This document shows positions 11,201 through 20,514 of a stretch of 64,000 bases of DNA, one piece after another. Location: NCBI RefSeq assembly GCF_045679555.1, contig NC_092096.1, positions 13,680,308 to 13,744,307 on the forward strand, read 5' to 3'. The notes beneath the pieces are model-generated. The model was not told the origin of the DNA. It searched no databases and saw only the letters and a program-made list of their open reading frames with translations. Position 1 is the first letter of the stretch, and every line of letters begins with the position of its first letter. The stretch comes from Salvelinus alpinus (lineage: Eukaryota > Chordata > Actinopteri > Salmoniformes > Salmonidae). The position numbers were made by a program, and so were the translations under genes.

Positions 11201-13070
11201 TCTACTGTACCCTAGTCTACTCTACTCTACTGTACTCTACTCTACTGTACTGTACTGTACCCTACTCTACTCTACTCTACTGTACCCTACTCTACTCTAC
11301 TGTACCCTACTCTACTGTACCCTAACCCACTGTACCTTACTCTACTGTACCCTATTCTACCCTACTGTACCCTACCGTACTCTACCCTACTCTACTGTAC
11401 CTTACTCTACTCTACTGTACTCTACTCTACTCTACTGTACTGTAGTCTACTCTACCCTACCCTACTCTACTGTACTGTACTGTACTCTACTGTACCCTAG
11501 TCTACTCTACTCTACTGTACTGTACTGTACTGTACCGTGCTGTACTGTACTGTACTGTACCCTAGTCTACTCTACTCTACTGTACTGTACTGTACTGTAC
11601 CCTAGTCTACTCTACTCTACTGTACTGTACCCTAGTCTACTGTACTGTACTGTACCCTACTCTACTGTACTGTACTGTACTGTACTGTACCCTAGTCTAC
11701 TGTACTCTACTCTACTGTACCCTAGTCTACTCTACTGTACTGTACTCTACTGTACCCTAGTCTACTCTACTGTACTCTACTCTACTGTACTCTACTGTAC
11801 TGTACCCTAGTCTACTCTACTCTACTGTACTCTACTGTACTGTACTGTACTGTACCCTAGTCTACTCTACTCTACTGTACTGTACTGTACTCTACTGTAC
11901 CCTAGTCTACTCTATTGTACTGTACTCTACTGTACTGTACTGTACTCTACTGTACCCTACTCTACTGTACTGTACTGTACCCTAGTCTACTCTACTGTAC
12001 TCTACTGTACTGTACTCTGCTGTACCCCAGTCTACTCTACTCTACTGTATTGTACCCTACTCTACTCTACTGTACCCTACTCTACTGTGCTCCACTCTGT
12101 TCTACCATACTCTACTCTACTCTACTGTACCCTAGTCTACTCTACTGTACTGTACTGTACCCTAGTCTACTCTACTGTACCCTAGTCTACTCTACTCTAC
12201 TGTACTGTACACACGTTTACTCTACTTGAGTTTCTTACAATTGAAGAAAGAGCCCATGAACTATTGATCTAGTGATCTAGTGATCTTGTGATCTAGTGAT
12301 CTTGGTCTTGCTCCACTCAAGACCACATTCAGTCTTTAACTTGTCATGGTCTGAACTCACTGGGTCTGGTATACATATATGTCCTGGTATACATCTAGGT
12401 CTTGGCTCCTGGATACTACCTTAGTCTTTGTTTTACAAACCACAGGCAACCCAATTTGATGAAAGCAATACGCTCTGATCATTGGCAAATCACTCTCCAC
12501 CCATAGAAATCCCCACCCAGTTGACTACTTTTAAATGGTGGAAGCAATGTGGCAATGTCTATACCGAAACAAAGTGATATCCTTCTAGACTAGAGTCCTC
12601 CTTTTACTGTATACCTAATGGACCAATGAATGTAAATATCAATGGATGTGTCTCTCCTCTCAGCCCTGTGGTCCTCTCATCTTGAAGAACTTCGACTCTG
12701 CTTTTAAGACCGTACTTGGATTCTTCTTTGGAGTTGGTGTTTATGCTGTATGGAATTATTTTTAATAATTTTACTAATACATTATACATAACAAATATTC
12801 AACCAAACTCAATTTAACTCCTTTGTCATTTTTTATTAGTTTATTCCTGATTTACCCGTCCCTCCCATGTTTGATTGAATTCCAGCCATACTGTGTTATG
12901 TAATATCCTTCCCACAGTTGATTGGGCAAGTGTTATCCGTCGTGATGATTCGTCAGATCAAGAAGGTTCCTGAGACTATAGAAGCTGGATATCGTTTCAC
13001 ACCTCAATTCCAGGCAATTCGTCATGTGGAGGGAGTTGCGGGAGTTGAACCGACAACCTTCTACCCATAA
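5211..13070 (+). CDS. Tetraspanin B, complete, nine exons, 272 residues (TSPAN8-like)
   Basis: Exons, all phase 0: 5211-5270, 5502-5558, 5657-5776, 6048-6122, 6437-6532, 7068-7199, 8341-8382, 12664-12747 and 12918-13070 (TAA). All introns are GT/AG. The start ATG has a good context (ACAATGG). The protein is a four-pass tetraspanin: TM1 about residues 10-34, small loop, TM2 about 48-70, TM3 about 79-97, large extracellular loop about 98-203, TM4 about 204-232, then a 40-residue tail. The large loop has the CCG motif (139-141) and PCGP (195-198). With IPETC, KC and QC that makes six cysteines, enough for three disulphides. Cys7 near the N terminus is a candidate palmitoylation site. Tetraspanins organise membrane microdomains with integrins and other receptors. 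Intron 7 is 4.3 kb, far longer than the rest, because of a SINE-bearing Tc1 element and a 2-kb pentamer array. I prefer TSPAN8-like, but CD9/TSPAN34-type fish members cannot be excluded. Confidence 0.88.
6807..7043. repeat. Tandem repeat in intron 5 of tetraspanin B
   Basis: Repeats of CACTGTTTCTCACCTTGTGTT (given here as a 21-bp core beginning CACTGTTTCTCACC), interspersed with the shorter CATCTTGTGTT. The array ends about 25 bp before the exon 6 acceptor, so it forms much of that intron's pyrimidine-rich 3' part. Open frames here are artefacts. Confidence 0.9.
7357..8270 (-). mobile_element. Internally deleted Tc1/mariner element, 914 bp, minus strand
   Basis: Terminal inverted repeats begin CAGTACCAGTCAAATGTTTG on the left and end CAAACTATTGACTGGTACTG on the right. 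TA dinucleotides flank both ends (7355-7356, 8271-8272), the target duplication expected for Tc1/mariner. The minus strand keeps the N-terminal helix-turn-helix part of the transposase (7496-7798; KTIKRYDETGSHEDRHRKGR and RPRVTSAAEDKF). It then jumps to a late part (GTLNQHGFNSILQRYAIPSG), so the middle including catalytic residues is missing. It could move only with a transposase supplied in trans. It sits in intron 6 of tetraspanin B. Confidence 0.9.
8417..10209 (+). mobile_element. Degenerate Tc1-like DNA transposon with a SINE inside
   Basis: Imperfect inverted ends: TGCATTCGGAAAGTATTCAG on the left and its reverse complement CTGAATACTTTCCGAATGCA on the right. Between them lies a decayed transposase on the plus strand. 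Early sequence AATTGTCCGTAGAGCTCCGA starts near 9060, and an early stop and frame changes follow. The last open piece (9646-9879) keeps FTFQQDNGPKHT, with the second catalytic Asp, and LEWPSQSPELNPIEHLW, the block holding the third catalytic position. The total is 1.8 kb. Without the inserted SINE it is about 1.55 kb, normal for a Tc1 element. It lies in intron 7 of tetraspanin B and cannot be active. Confidence 0.9.
8683..8914 (-). mobile_element. tRNA-derived salmonid SINE nested in the Tc1 element
   Basis: Read on the minus strand it begins GGGCTCCCGAGTGGTGCAGC, has a B box (TTCGATTCCAGG), and ends TTGTTCTTAACTGACTTGAC plus an AT-rich tail. The short direct repeat CCATTG flanks it (about 8677-8682 and 8911-8916), which fits target-site duplication. 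Tc1 sequence resumes on both sides. It is a different subfamily from the HpaI-type copy at 3905. Confidence 0.85.
10256..12210. repeat. Pentanucleotide array, about 390 units, intron 7 of tetraspanin B
   Basis: About 1.95 kb of five-base units of the form TACTS with CTAGT variants, for example TACTCTACTGTACTGTACCC. Within it, decamer TACTCTACTG and longer blocks such as CCCTAGTCTACTCTACTCTA recur, so it has grown by block duplication as well as slippage. Open frames (such as 10212-10670) read as cycling Tyr-Ser-Thr-Leu and are artefacts. Confidence 0.95.
12211..12663. other. Remainder of intron 7 of tetraspanin B
   Basis: Mostly unique sequence with a short GTGATCTAGTGATCT tandem at about 12270-12305. 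No exon evidence. It ends in a pyrimidine tract and CAG before exon 8. Confidence 0.4.
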
Positions 13071-13268
13071 CCAGGGATGAGGTCAGCGTTTCAGTTTTTG
13101 GCATCCTGGCGAGAGGCGAGGAGTAGAAGGTCCTCGAACAACGTGAGACGAGGTGGAACCCCCAAAAAATAATATGAGCGTTCGGAATGAAAAGGCACAA
13201 CTCACTGCTCACAGTTAAAAACATTATGCTTTATTTATCTCATTTGTGTATAACATTTTTTAAATCAT

Positions 13269-13274
13269 AATAAA
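13269..13274 (+). promoter_or_regulatory. Candidate poly(A) signal of tetraspanin B
   Basis: AATAAA, 199 bp after the stop codon. The surrounding sequence is duplicated at about 15733, where the same hexamer appears again (15778-15783). Confidence 0.55.
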
Positions 13275-13577
13275 GTTTCGTCTGTCCATAGCTTTTCTGG
13301 TCATTCTGATGAAGTCGATTAAAACGGAGCAAAACGTCATGATTTTTAACTCAAATTAGATTAGTAACGTATCAAGCTTTTAACTAAGAATGAAAGTCAT
13401 GCCTTTCCCCCCCCCCCTTTAAATTCAGGCTAGAAGAGTAAGAAGTGTCCTTAGTGTGTCCTTAGTGTGTCCTTAGTGTGACCTTAGTGTGACCTTAGTG
13501 TGACCTTTAGAGTGAGACATTATGAAACACTGTAATAGGGAAGTTCTGCTCTAGACGCACTGACAAAATGAATGACT

Positions 13578-13669
13578 GCGTCCCAAATGGTACCCTCTTC
13601 CCTACTAGCCCATAAGGTTCTGGTCACAAATAGTGCACTACATGGGGAATAGAGTGCCGTTTGGGAAGC
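13578..13669. mobile_element. Short palindromic MITE-like element, copy in block X
   Basis: The outer inverted ends are TCCCAAATGG and CCGTTTGGGA, and TAGTGCACTA lies in the centre. From memory this matches a very common short palindromic repeat of salmonids. It has no coding capacity. Confidence 0.65.
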
Positions 13670-13929
13670 AAGCCAACGTAATAAGGAAGCTCTGCTCCAA
13701 CCCCACACTGACAATATCATTCCCTCCTCTGTCTTCTGTCAATATGGCTTGTAATCAGCTTTCTGAGATGAGCTTTGTTGTTTACATTATTAAATCATGT
13801 CTTATTGTACACAGATAAATTGCTAGATTGTATTTCCACAGTAAAGTGTCGTCCATCCAGAAACCAAATGTCTAGAGACTAAACGTCCATGCAAGCAGCA
13901 CTGTAGACACTGCATTGACCACCATCCAC

Positions 13930-15185
13930 TACAGTGAACTCTGAAAGTATTGGGACAGTGACACAATGTATTCTGTCATGTTGGAGTCACTGTTATTGTA
14001 AATAACAATGTTCATTAATGTTATAATGAATAGTCCTGAATGAATCGTGATTAACGATGAGTGAGAAAGTTACAGAGGCACAAATATCACCCCCCCCCCC
14101 CCAAATGCTAACCTCCCCTGTTATTGGTAATGGTGAGAGCTTAGCATGTCTTGGGAGTATGATATAAAATGCTAACCTCCCCCGTTATTGTAATGGTGAG
14201 AGGTTAGCATGTCTTGGGGGTATGATATAAAATGCTAACCTCCCCCGTTATTGTAATGGTGAGAGGTTAGCATGTCTTGGAGGTATGATATATAATGCTA
14301 ACCTCCCCTGTTATTGGTAATGGTGAGAGGTTAGCATGTCTTGGGGGTATGATATAAAATGCTAATCTCCCCTGTTATTGTAATGGTGAGAGGTTAGCAT
14401 GTCTTGGGGGTATGATATAAAATGCTAACCTCCCCTGTTATTGTAATGGTGAGAGGTTAGCATGTCTTGGGGGTATGATATAAAATGCTATCCTCCCCTG
14501 TTATTGGTAATGGTGAGAGGTTAGCATGTCTTGGGGGTATGATATAAAATGCTAACCTTCCCTGTTATTGTAATGGTGAGAGGTTAGCATGTCTTGGGGG
14601 TATGATATAAAATGCTAATCTCCCCTGTTATTGTAATGGTGAGAGGTTAGCATGTCTTGGGGGTATGATATAAAATGCTAACCTCCCCTGTTATTGGTAA
14701 TGGTGAGAGGTTAGCATGTCTTGGGGGTATGATATAAAATGCTAACATTCCCTGTTATTGTAATGGTGAGAGGTTAGCATGTCTTGGGGGTTATGATATA
14801 AAATGCTAACCTTCCCTGTTATTGTAATGGTGAGAGGTTAGCATGTCTTGGGGGTATGATATTTGACCCTACCTTTCACTCATCATTATTCACGATTCAT
14901 TCAGGACTATCCGTAGCCATGGTAACATCTACATTAATGTAGAAGTGTTTAGAAACATGTTCTATTCTTATTTACAATAAAAGTGACTCCAAAATGACAC
15001 AGTATATTATTTACCATTCATTTATATTGGGCACAAAATAATCTGAAACACAACCAAAACAAACAGCAGTCACAAGCTTGATGTAATCATTATGTGGTAT
15101 GAATATGGGACCAAATACGACACTTTTGACTACTTTATTACACCTATGAGTGATTTTGTACAAAAAGTGCTGTAATTTCTTAACA
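13930..15185. mobile_element. Large palindromic (foldback/MITE-like) element with an expanded core
   Basis: The left arm (about 13950-14100) and right arm (about 14865-15010) are inverted copies. TTGGAGTCACTGTTATTGTAA on the left mirrors TTACAATAAAAGTGACTCC on the right. AGTCCTGAATGAATCGTGAT mirrors ATCACGATTCATTCAGGACT up to small changes. Between the arms is the 12-copy minisatellite listed next. No open frame. It separates blocks X and Y, which are adjacent in the second copy of the duplication, so it probably inserted into copy 1. Confidence 0.75.
14104..14869. repeat. Minisatellite of about 62 bp, 12 copies, each unit a hairpin
   Basis: Each unit contains ATGCTAACCT and its inverse AGGTTAGCAT about 20 bp apart, then GTCTTGGGGGTATGATATAA. 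I count 12 copies of TTAGCATGTCTTGG. Each transcript or single strand could fold into a row of 10-bp stems. Confidence 0.95.
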
Positions 15186-15404
15186 GTTCACCCGATATAG
15201 AGAACAAGACACTCAAATGAAAGCGGACAGTCTGCACTTTAACCTCACAGTTTGTATCATTTCAAATCCAACGTGATGGAGTACAGAAACAAAACAACAA
15301 GACAAAATGGCGTCCGTTACGTACGCCTCTTGGAGGAGGGAACGCAACACCCTGCTGCATGACGACAGAGTACAGTTTACCAGGGAATTTATTCTTCCTT
15401 AACA
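14870..15404. other. Right arm of the palindromic element and flank
   Basis: Contains the right inverted arm and about 200 bp of further sequence. There is no gene evidence. Confidence 0.4.
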
Positions 15405-15732
15405 CAGGGGCTGGACGGAACCAAAGCAAAGAAAGTAAAAGAATCCCGTCTCCTACCTTTCCTGCCTTCCCACTACTTACCTAACTTTTAGCACCACCTG
15501 GCGCGCTAACCAAAATACAGGGGGTGGTCCGCCCAGGTCTTACCTAGCCTTTAGCACCACCTGGCGCGCTAACCAAAATACAGGGGGTGGTCCGCCCAGG
15601 TCTTACCTAGCCTTTAGCACCACCTGGCGCGCTAACCAAAATACAGGGGGTGGTCCGCCCAGGTCTTACCTATCCTTTAGCACCACCTGGCGCGCTAACC
15701 AAAATACAGGGGGTGGTCCGCCCAGGTCTTAC
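15405..15732. repeat. Duplicated block Y, copy 1, with 63-bp minisatellite (4 copies)
   Basis: Begins GGGGCTGGACGGAACCAAAG. From about 15485 it holds four units with TTTAGCACCACCTGGCGCGC and CAGGGGGTGGTCCGCCCAGG. The same leader and array recur at 16310 with nine units. Confidence 0.92.
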
Positions 15733-16287
15733 ATGATGCTTTATTTATCTCATTTGTGTATAACATTTTTTAAATCATAATAAACTTTTGTCTGTCCATA
15801 GCTTTTCTGGTCATTCTGATGAAGTCCATTAAAACGGAGCAAAACGTCATGATTTTTAACTCAAATTAGATTAGTAACGTATCAAGCTTTTAACTAAGAA
15901 TTAAAGTCATGCCTTTTCCCCCCCTTTAAATTCAGGCTAGAAGAGTAAGAAGTGTCCTTAGTGTGTTCTTAGTGTGTCCTTTGTGTGTCCTTTGTGTGAC
16001 CTTTGTGTGACCTTTGTGTGACCTTAGTGTGACCTTAGTGTGACCTTTAGAGTGAGACATTATGAAACACTGTAATAGGGAAGTTCTGCTCTAGACACGC
16101 TGACAAAATGAATGTGCTGTGTCCCAAATGGTACCCTCTTCTGTACTAGCCCATAGGGCTCTGGTCACAAATAGTGCACTACATAGGGAATAGGGTGCCG
16201 TTTGGGAAGCAAGCCAACGTAATAAGGAAGCTCTGCTCCAACCCCACACTGACAATATCATTCCCTCCTCTGTCTTCTGTCAATACG
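15733..16287. repeat. Duplicated block X, copy 2
   Basis: Close copy of 13224-13746. The 11-bp GTGTCCTTAGT tandem is longer here (about 15953-16047), and the palindromic MITE-like element lies at about 16119-16210. Confidence 0.9.
16119..16210. mobile_element. Short palindromic MITE-like element, second copy
   Basis: Duplicate of the element at 13578, carried along by the block X duplication rather than a separate insertion. Confidence 0.6.
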
Positions 16288-16309
16288 GCTTAACACGGTA
16301 AAGTGGGGA

Positions 16310-16957
16310 AAAGGGGCTGGACGGAACCAAAGCAAAGAAAGTAAAAGAGTCCCGTCTCCTACCTTTCCTGCCTTCCCACTACTTACCTAACTTTTAGCAC
16401 CACCTGGCACGCTAACCAAAATACAGGGGGTGGTCCGCCCAGGTCTTACCTAGCCTTTAGCACCACCTGGCGCGCTAACCAAAATACAGGGGGTGGTCCG
16501 CCCAGGTCTTACCTAGCCTTTAGCACCACCTGGCGCGCTAACCAAAATACAGGGGGTGGTCCGCCCAGGTCTTACCTAGCCTTTAGCACCACCTGGCGCG
16601 CTAACCAAAATACAGGGGGTGGTCCGCCCAGGTCTTACCTAGCCTTTAGCACCACCTGGCGCGCTAACCAAAATACAGGGGGTGGTCCGCCCAGGTCTTA
16701 CCTAGCCTTTAGCACCACCTGGCGCGCTAACCAAAATACAGGGGGTGGTCCGCCCAGGTCTTACCTAGCCTTTAGCACCACCTGGCACGCTAACCAAATA
16801 CAGGGGGTGGTCCGCCCAGGTCTTACCTAGCCTTTAGCACCACCTGGCACGCTAACCAAATACAGGGGGTGGTCCGCCCAGGTCTTACCTAGCCTTTAGC
16901 AACACCTGGCACGCTAACCAAATACAGGGGGTGGTCCGCCCAGGTCTTACCTAGTGT
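16310..16957. repeat. Duplicated block Y, copy 2, with 63-bp minisatellite (9 copies)
   Basis: Same leader as at 15405, then nine units from about 16386. The last three share CCTGGCACGC and a one-base shorter CCAAATACAG, showing local spread of a variant at the right end. Confidence 0.92.
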
Positions 16958-17154
16958 GCATAGACAGTGAATACTACAGGTTATGTATGCCCACAGGCTT
17001 CTTGCCTAAGCACTCCCAAGGTGCGTTACCCTTCCGCTCTTTGGAACAAATAAAACAGAATAATTACTAACTTAAAGTGAACAACTTCAATAATCAAAAA
17101 ACTCTAAGTCCTATTGGCATACACATACCTCAGAAGTAGCAACTACAAAAATAC
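16958..17154. other. Short unique spacer
   Basis: No exon or repeat recognised. Confidence 0.3.
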
Positions 17155-18440
17155 CCCCTCTCTCTTCCCCCTCTCTTCCTCCGCTCGTCCTCCTCTTTTC
17201 AACCTCTCTTCCTCCTCTCTTCCACCTCTCTTCCTCCTCTCTTCCTCCTCTCGTCCTCCTCTTGTCCTCCTCTCTTCCTCCTCTCTTCCACCTCTCTTCC
17301 TCCTCTCTTCCTCCTCTCCTCCACTCTCTTCCACATCTCTTCCTCCTCTCTTCCTCCTCTCTTCCTCCTCTCGTCCTCCTCTCTTCCTCCTCTCCTCCAC
17401 TCTTTCCACCTCTCTTCCTCCTCTTTGCCACCTCTCTTCCTCCTCTCTTCCTCCTCTCCTCCACTCTCTTCCACATCTCTTCCTCCTCTCTTCCTCCTCT
17501 CCTCCACTCTCTTCCACCTCTCTTCCTCCTCTCTTCCACCTCTCTTCCTCCTCTCTTCCCTCTCTTTTCCACCTCTCTTCCTCCTCTCTTCCTCCTCTCT
17601 TCCATCTCTCTTCCACCTCTCTTCCTCCTCTCTTCCACCTCTCTTCCTCCTCTCGTCCTCCTCTCTTTTTCCTCTCTTCCACCTCTCTTCCACATCTCTT
17701 CCTCCTCTCTTCCTCCTCTCTTCCTCCTCTCTTCCACCTCTCAACCACCTCTCTTCTTCCTCTCGTCCTCCTCTCTTCCTCCTCTCTTCCCCCTCTCTTC
17801 CTCCTCTCTTCCCCCTCTCTTTCTTCTCTCTTCCTCCTCTCTTGTCTCTATTCCCTCCTCTCTTCCTCCTCTCTTCCCTCTATTCCCTCCTCTATTCCCT
17901 CCTCTAATTCCTCCTCTCTTCCTCCTCTCTTCCCCCTCTCTTCCTCCTCTCTTCCCCCTCTCTTTCTTCTCTCCTCCTCCTCTCTTTCCTCTATTCCCTC
18001 CTCTATTCCCTCCTCTAATTCCTCCTCTCTTCCACCTCTCTTCCACCTCTCTTCCTCCTCTCTTCCTCCTCTCTTCCTCCTCTCTTCCACCTCTCTTCCT
18101 CCTCTCTTCCACCTCTCTTCCCCCTCTCTTCCTCCTCTCTTCCCCCTCTCTTTCTTCTCTCTTCCTCCTCTCTTCCCTCTATTCCCTCCTCTATTCCCTC
18201 CTCTAATTCCTCCTCTCTTCCACCTCTCTTCCACCTCTCTTCCTCCTCTCTTCCACCTCTCTTCCTCCTCTCTTCCACCTCTCTTCCTCCTCTCTTCCAC
18301 CTCTCTTCCTCCTCTCTTCCACCTCTCTTCCTCCTCTCTTCCACCTCTCTTCCTCCTCTCTTCCACCTCTCTTCCACCTCTCTTCCTCCTCTCTTCCACC
18401 TCTCTTCCTCCTCTCTTCCACCTCTCTTCCTCCTCTCTTC
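17155..18440. repeat. Polypyrimidine minisatellite (TCTTCCTCC / TCTTCCACC units)
   Basis: About 1.3 kb with almost no purines on the plus strand, built from 11-bp units TCTTCCTCCTC and TCTTCCACCTC. A longer block with CTCTATTCCCTCCTCTATTC appears about four times (17847, 17880, 17990, 18177). Six overlapping long open frames here are artefacts of composition. Confidence 0.95.
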
Positions 18441-18539
18441 TTGCTTTTCTAATGACTTCTGCTTCACTTCACTACAACTGTTTACTGTCTGATAGAAAGA
18501 AAACCACAGAAGAACTGCAGATTGTAAATGACATATTTC

Positions 18540-19095
18540 ACTACAATGCAGAGAAAAAGTATTTGCCCTCTTTCTAATTTTCTCTATTTTTGCATATTTC
18601 TGATATTGAATGTTATCAGATCTTCAACCAAATCCTAATATTAGATAAAGGGAACCTGAGTGAACAATTAACACAACAATAACATACTTATTTAATTAAC
18701 AAAGTTATGCAACACCTAATTCCCCTGTGTGAAGAAAGTATACTTACACTCAGTAACTGGTTGTTCCACCTTTATCTGCAGTGACTGCAACCAAACACTT
18801 CCTGTAGTTGTTGATCAGTCTCCCACATCACTGTGGATGAATGTTGGCCCACTCTTCCAGGCAGAACTGCTGTAACTCAGCGACATTTGTTGGTTTTCAA
18901 GCATGAACTACTCGTTTCAAGTTCTGCCACAACGTCTCAGTTGGGATCAGGTCTGGACTTTGACAAGGCCGTTCCAAAACTTCAAATGTGTCGCTTCTTT
19001 AGCCATTTTCATGTAGACTTGATTGTGTGTTTTGGATCCTTGTCTTGCTGCATGACCCAGCTGTGCTTAAACTTCAACTCACAGACGGAATAACA
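18540..19095. mobile_element. End fragment of an old Tc1-like repeat
   Basis: Runs from GAGAAAAAGTATTTGCCCTC through ATTAGATAAAGGGAACCTGA to GACCCAGCTGTGCTTAAACT. I recall this as the long non-coding terminus of a dispersed fish Tc1-like element. No transposase frame is preserved here. Confidence 0.55.
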
Positions 19096-19594
19096 CTTTC
19101 ATTCATTTTTCCAACTCTAACTAACATATACTGCTACTCAGTTTTTAATAACTACCTGGACAGTATTACAAAGCAGCCTGATGTATTTAGTTGTGTGACT
19201 GCGGTGGTCTCAGCAACTCCTTGCTTAGTCTTGGCCCAGTTCAGCCACTCTGGTGGTGCTTCCTGTTGACTGCAATTACCTTTTTCGACCACAAGAGGGA
19301 AGCAGATATCACTTTATAAATCCTACACATCAAACTGATCAATAACTACCCATGTTTACTATGCAAGTAATCACTCGTGGACAGATGCACGTGGTTTTAT
19401 TTCTGAGTGTCAGAGATGACTGTTTAATTAAGTAGAAACCTATTCCCTGGTAGGCCAGTCACTTAGTGATTTCCTGTCTGTTTCTGTTCATTGCCATGGT
19501 AATGGGATGATTAGAAGAATTGGTCACCAACTAAAAAGACAAGTCTGAAATGTCTTTATGGGCCTGTGGCGTTACCATTCCAGCTACAATATCT
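19096..19594. other. Unique spacer
   Basis: No coding exon, RNA or repeat that I can support. Confidence 0.3.
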
Positions 19595-19692
19595 CAGTCC
19601 CAAATAGCACCCTATTTCTGATATAGTGCACTCTTTTTGCTCTGGTCAAAAGTAGTGCACTATGTAGGGCAAGGGGTGCCATTTTGGGAGGC
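19595..19692. mobile_element. Short palindromic MITE-like element
   Basis: CAGTCCCAAATAGCACCCTA on the left mirrors AGGGGTGCCATTTTGGGAG on the right. It is the same family as the copies at 13578 and 16119, but an independent insertion. Confidence 0.65.
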
Positions 19693-19844
19693 AGATACTG
19701 TCTCACCTTCTTCCTCTGTGATGTCACACGTCTCACCATGCATGATCACACCTGCATGGATATGAACCGGCCTCATCTCCTTCTGAGGGATACTACTGGT
19801 CTCTCTCAAATGCATGTCTTCTGCTCTCATTCTACATCTCCCTG

Positions 19845-20043
19845 GGGTCATCCTCTCTCTGGGGTCATCCTCTCCCTGGGGTCATCCTCTCTCTGGGGTC
19901 ATCCTCTCTCTGGGGTCATCCTCTCCCTGGGGTCATCCTCTCTCTGGGGTCATCCTCTCTCTGGGGTCATCCTCTCTCTGGGGTCATCCTCTCTCTGGGG
20001 TCATCCTCTCTCTGGGGTCATCCTCTCTCTGGGGTCATCCTCC
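19845..20043. repeat. 17-bp minisatellite, about 12 copies
   Basis: Units CTCTGGGGTCATCCTCT, alternating CTCTCTGG and CTCCCTGG. Confidence 0.95.
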
Positions 20044-20119
20044 ATCTCTTTCTCCCTTTCTCTGTCCTCTCTCCTTTGTCTCTGTATCACACTGTGTCCC
20101 ACAACTGTCCTCCTAATGC

Positions 20120-20121
<2 letters not shown>

Positions 20122-20199
<78 letters not shown>
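20122..20199. repeat. (CT)n microsatellite
   Basis: About 78 bp of perfect CT dinucleotides. Confidence 0.95.
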
Positions 20200-20201
<2 letters not shown>

Positions 20202-20514
20202 GCCACTCTCTCCTCTGTCGCTTTCTTACTACACTCTCTTATCTTCCTCCTCTCCTCCTTCAGGCTCTTCATCTCTCTCTCCATCTTTTATTCTTTATTC
20301 TTATTCTCTGCCATAACCTCATTCATCTTCCTCCTTTCATTCTCCATCATCGTCTTTCTCACTTTGTATATTTTATTCATAGAGTTGATCTCACAATTTT
20401 CATATTTAAAGAACTTCCTCTTAACCTTCATCCCCCACTGTTCAGCCTCTCTAACTGCAGTCTTGTCCGTTGCCGTCTCACTCCCTTCAACTCTTTCTCT
20501 TCTTTCTCTACGTA
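20200..20514 (-). pseudogene. Coiled-coil coding remnant at left edge of the 21-bp array
   Basis: This is an island of non-repeated sequence. On the minus strand it reads as a highly charged coil-like peptide in two adjoining frames. The first, joined to the array, contains RRERRERVEGSETATDKTAV, AEQWGMKVKRKFFKYENCEI and KTMMENERRKMNEVMAENKN. After a stop, the second contains MEREMKSLKEERRKIREC and KKATEERVAL and runs into the CT tract as alternating Arg-Glu. The heptad-like composition continues that of the array (MERIESE per unit). I read it as a decayed exon of a coiled-coil protein, or a real low-complexity exon disrupted by repeat growth. No family recognised. Confidence 0.4.

Larger units (their letters stand above)
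13224..13746. repeat. Duplicated block X, copy 1
   Basis: From ATGCTTTATTTATCTCATTT to TCTGTCTTCTGTCAATATGG. The same block with few changes recurs at about 15733-16287. It includes the end of the tetraspanin B 3' region, an 11-bp tandem of GTGTCCTTAGT (about 13439-13505) and a small palindromic element. Confidence 0.9.

Noticed and set aside
17114-18577. Long Ser/Pro/Leu and Glu/Arg/Gly open frames in the pyrimidine tract
   Set aside because: At least six overlapping long frames on both strands follow from a near absence of purines on one strand.
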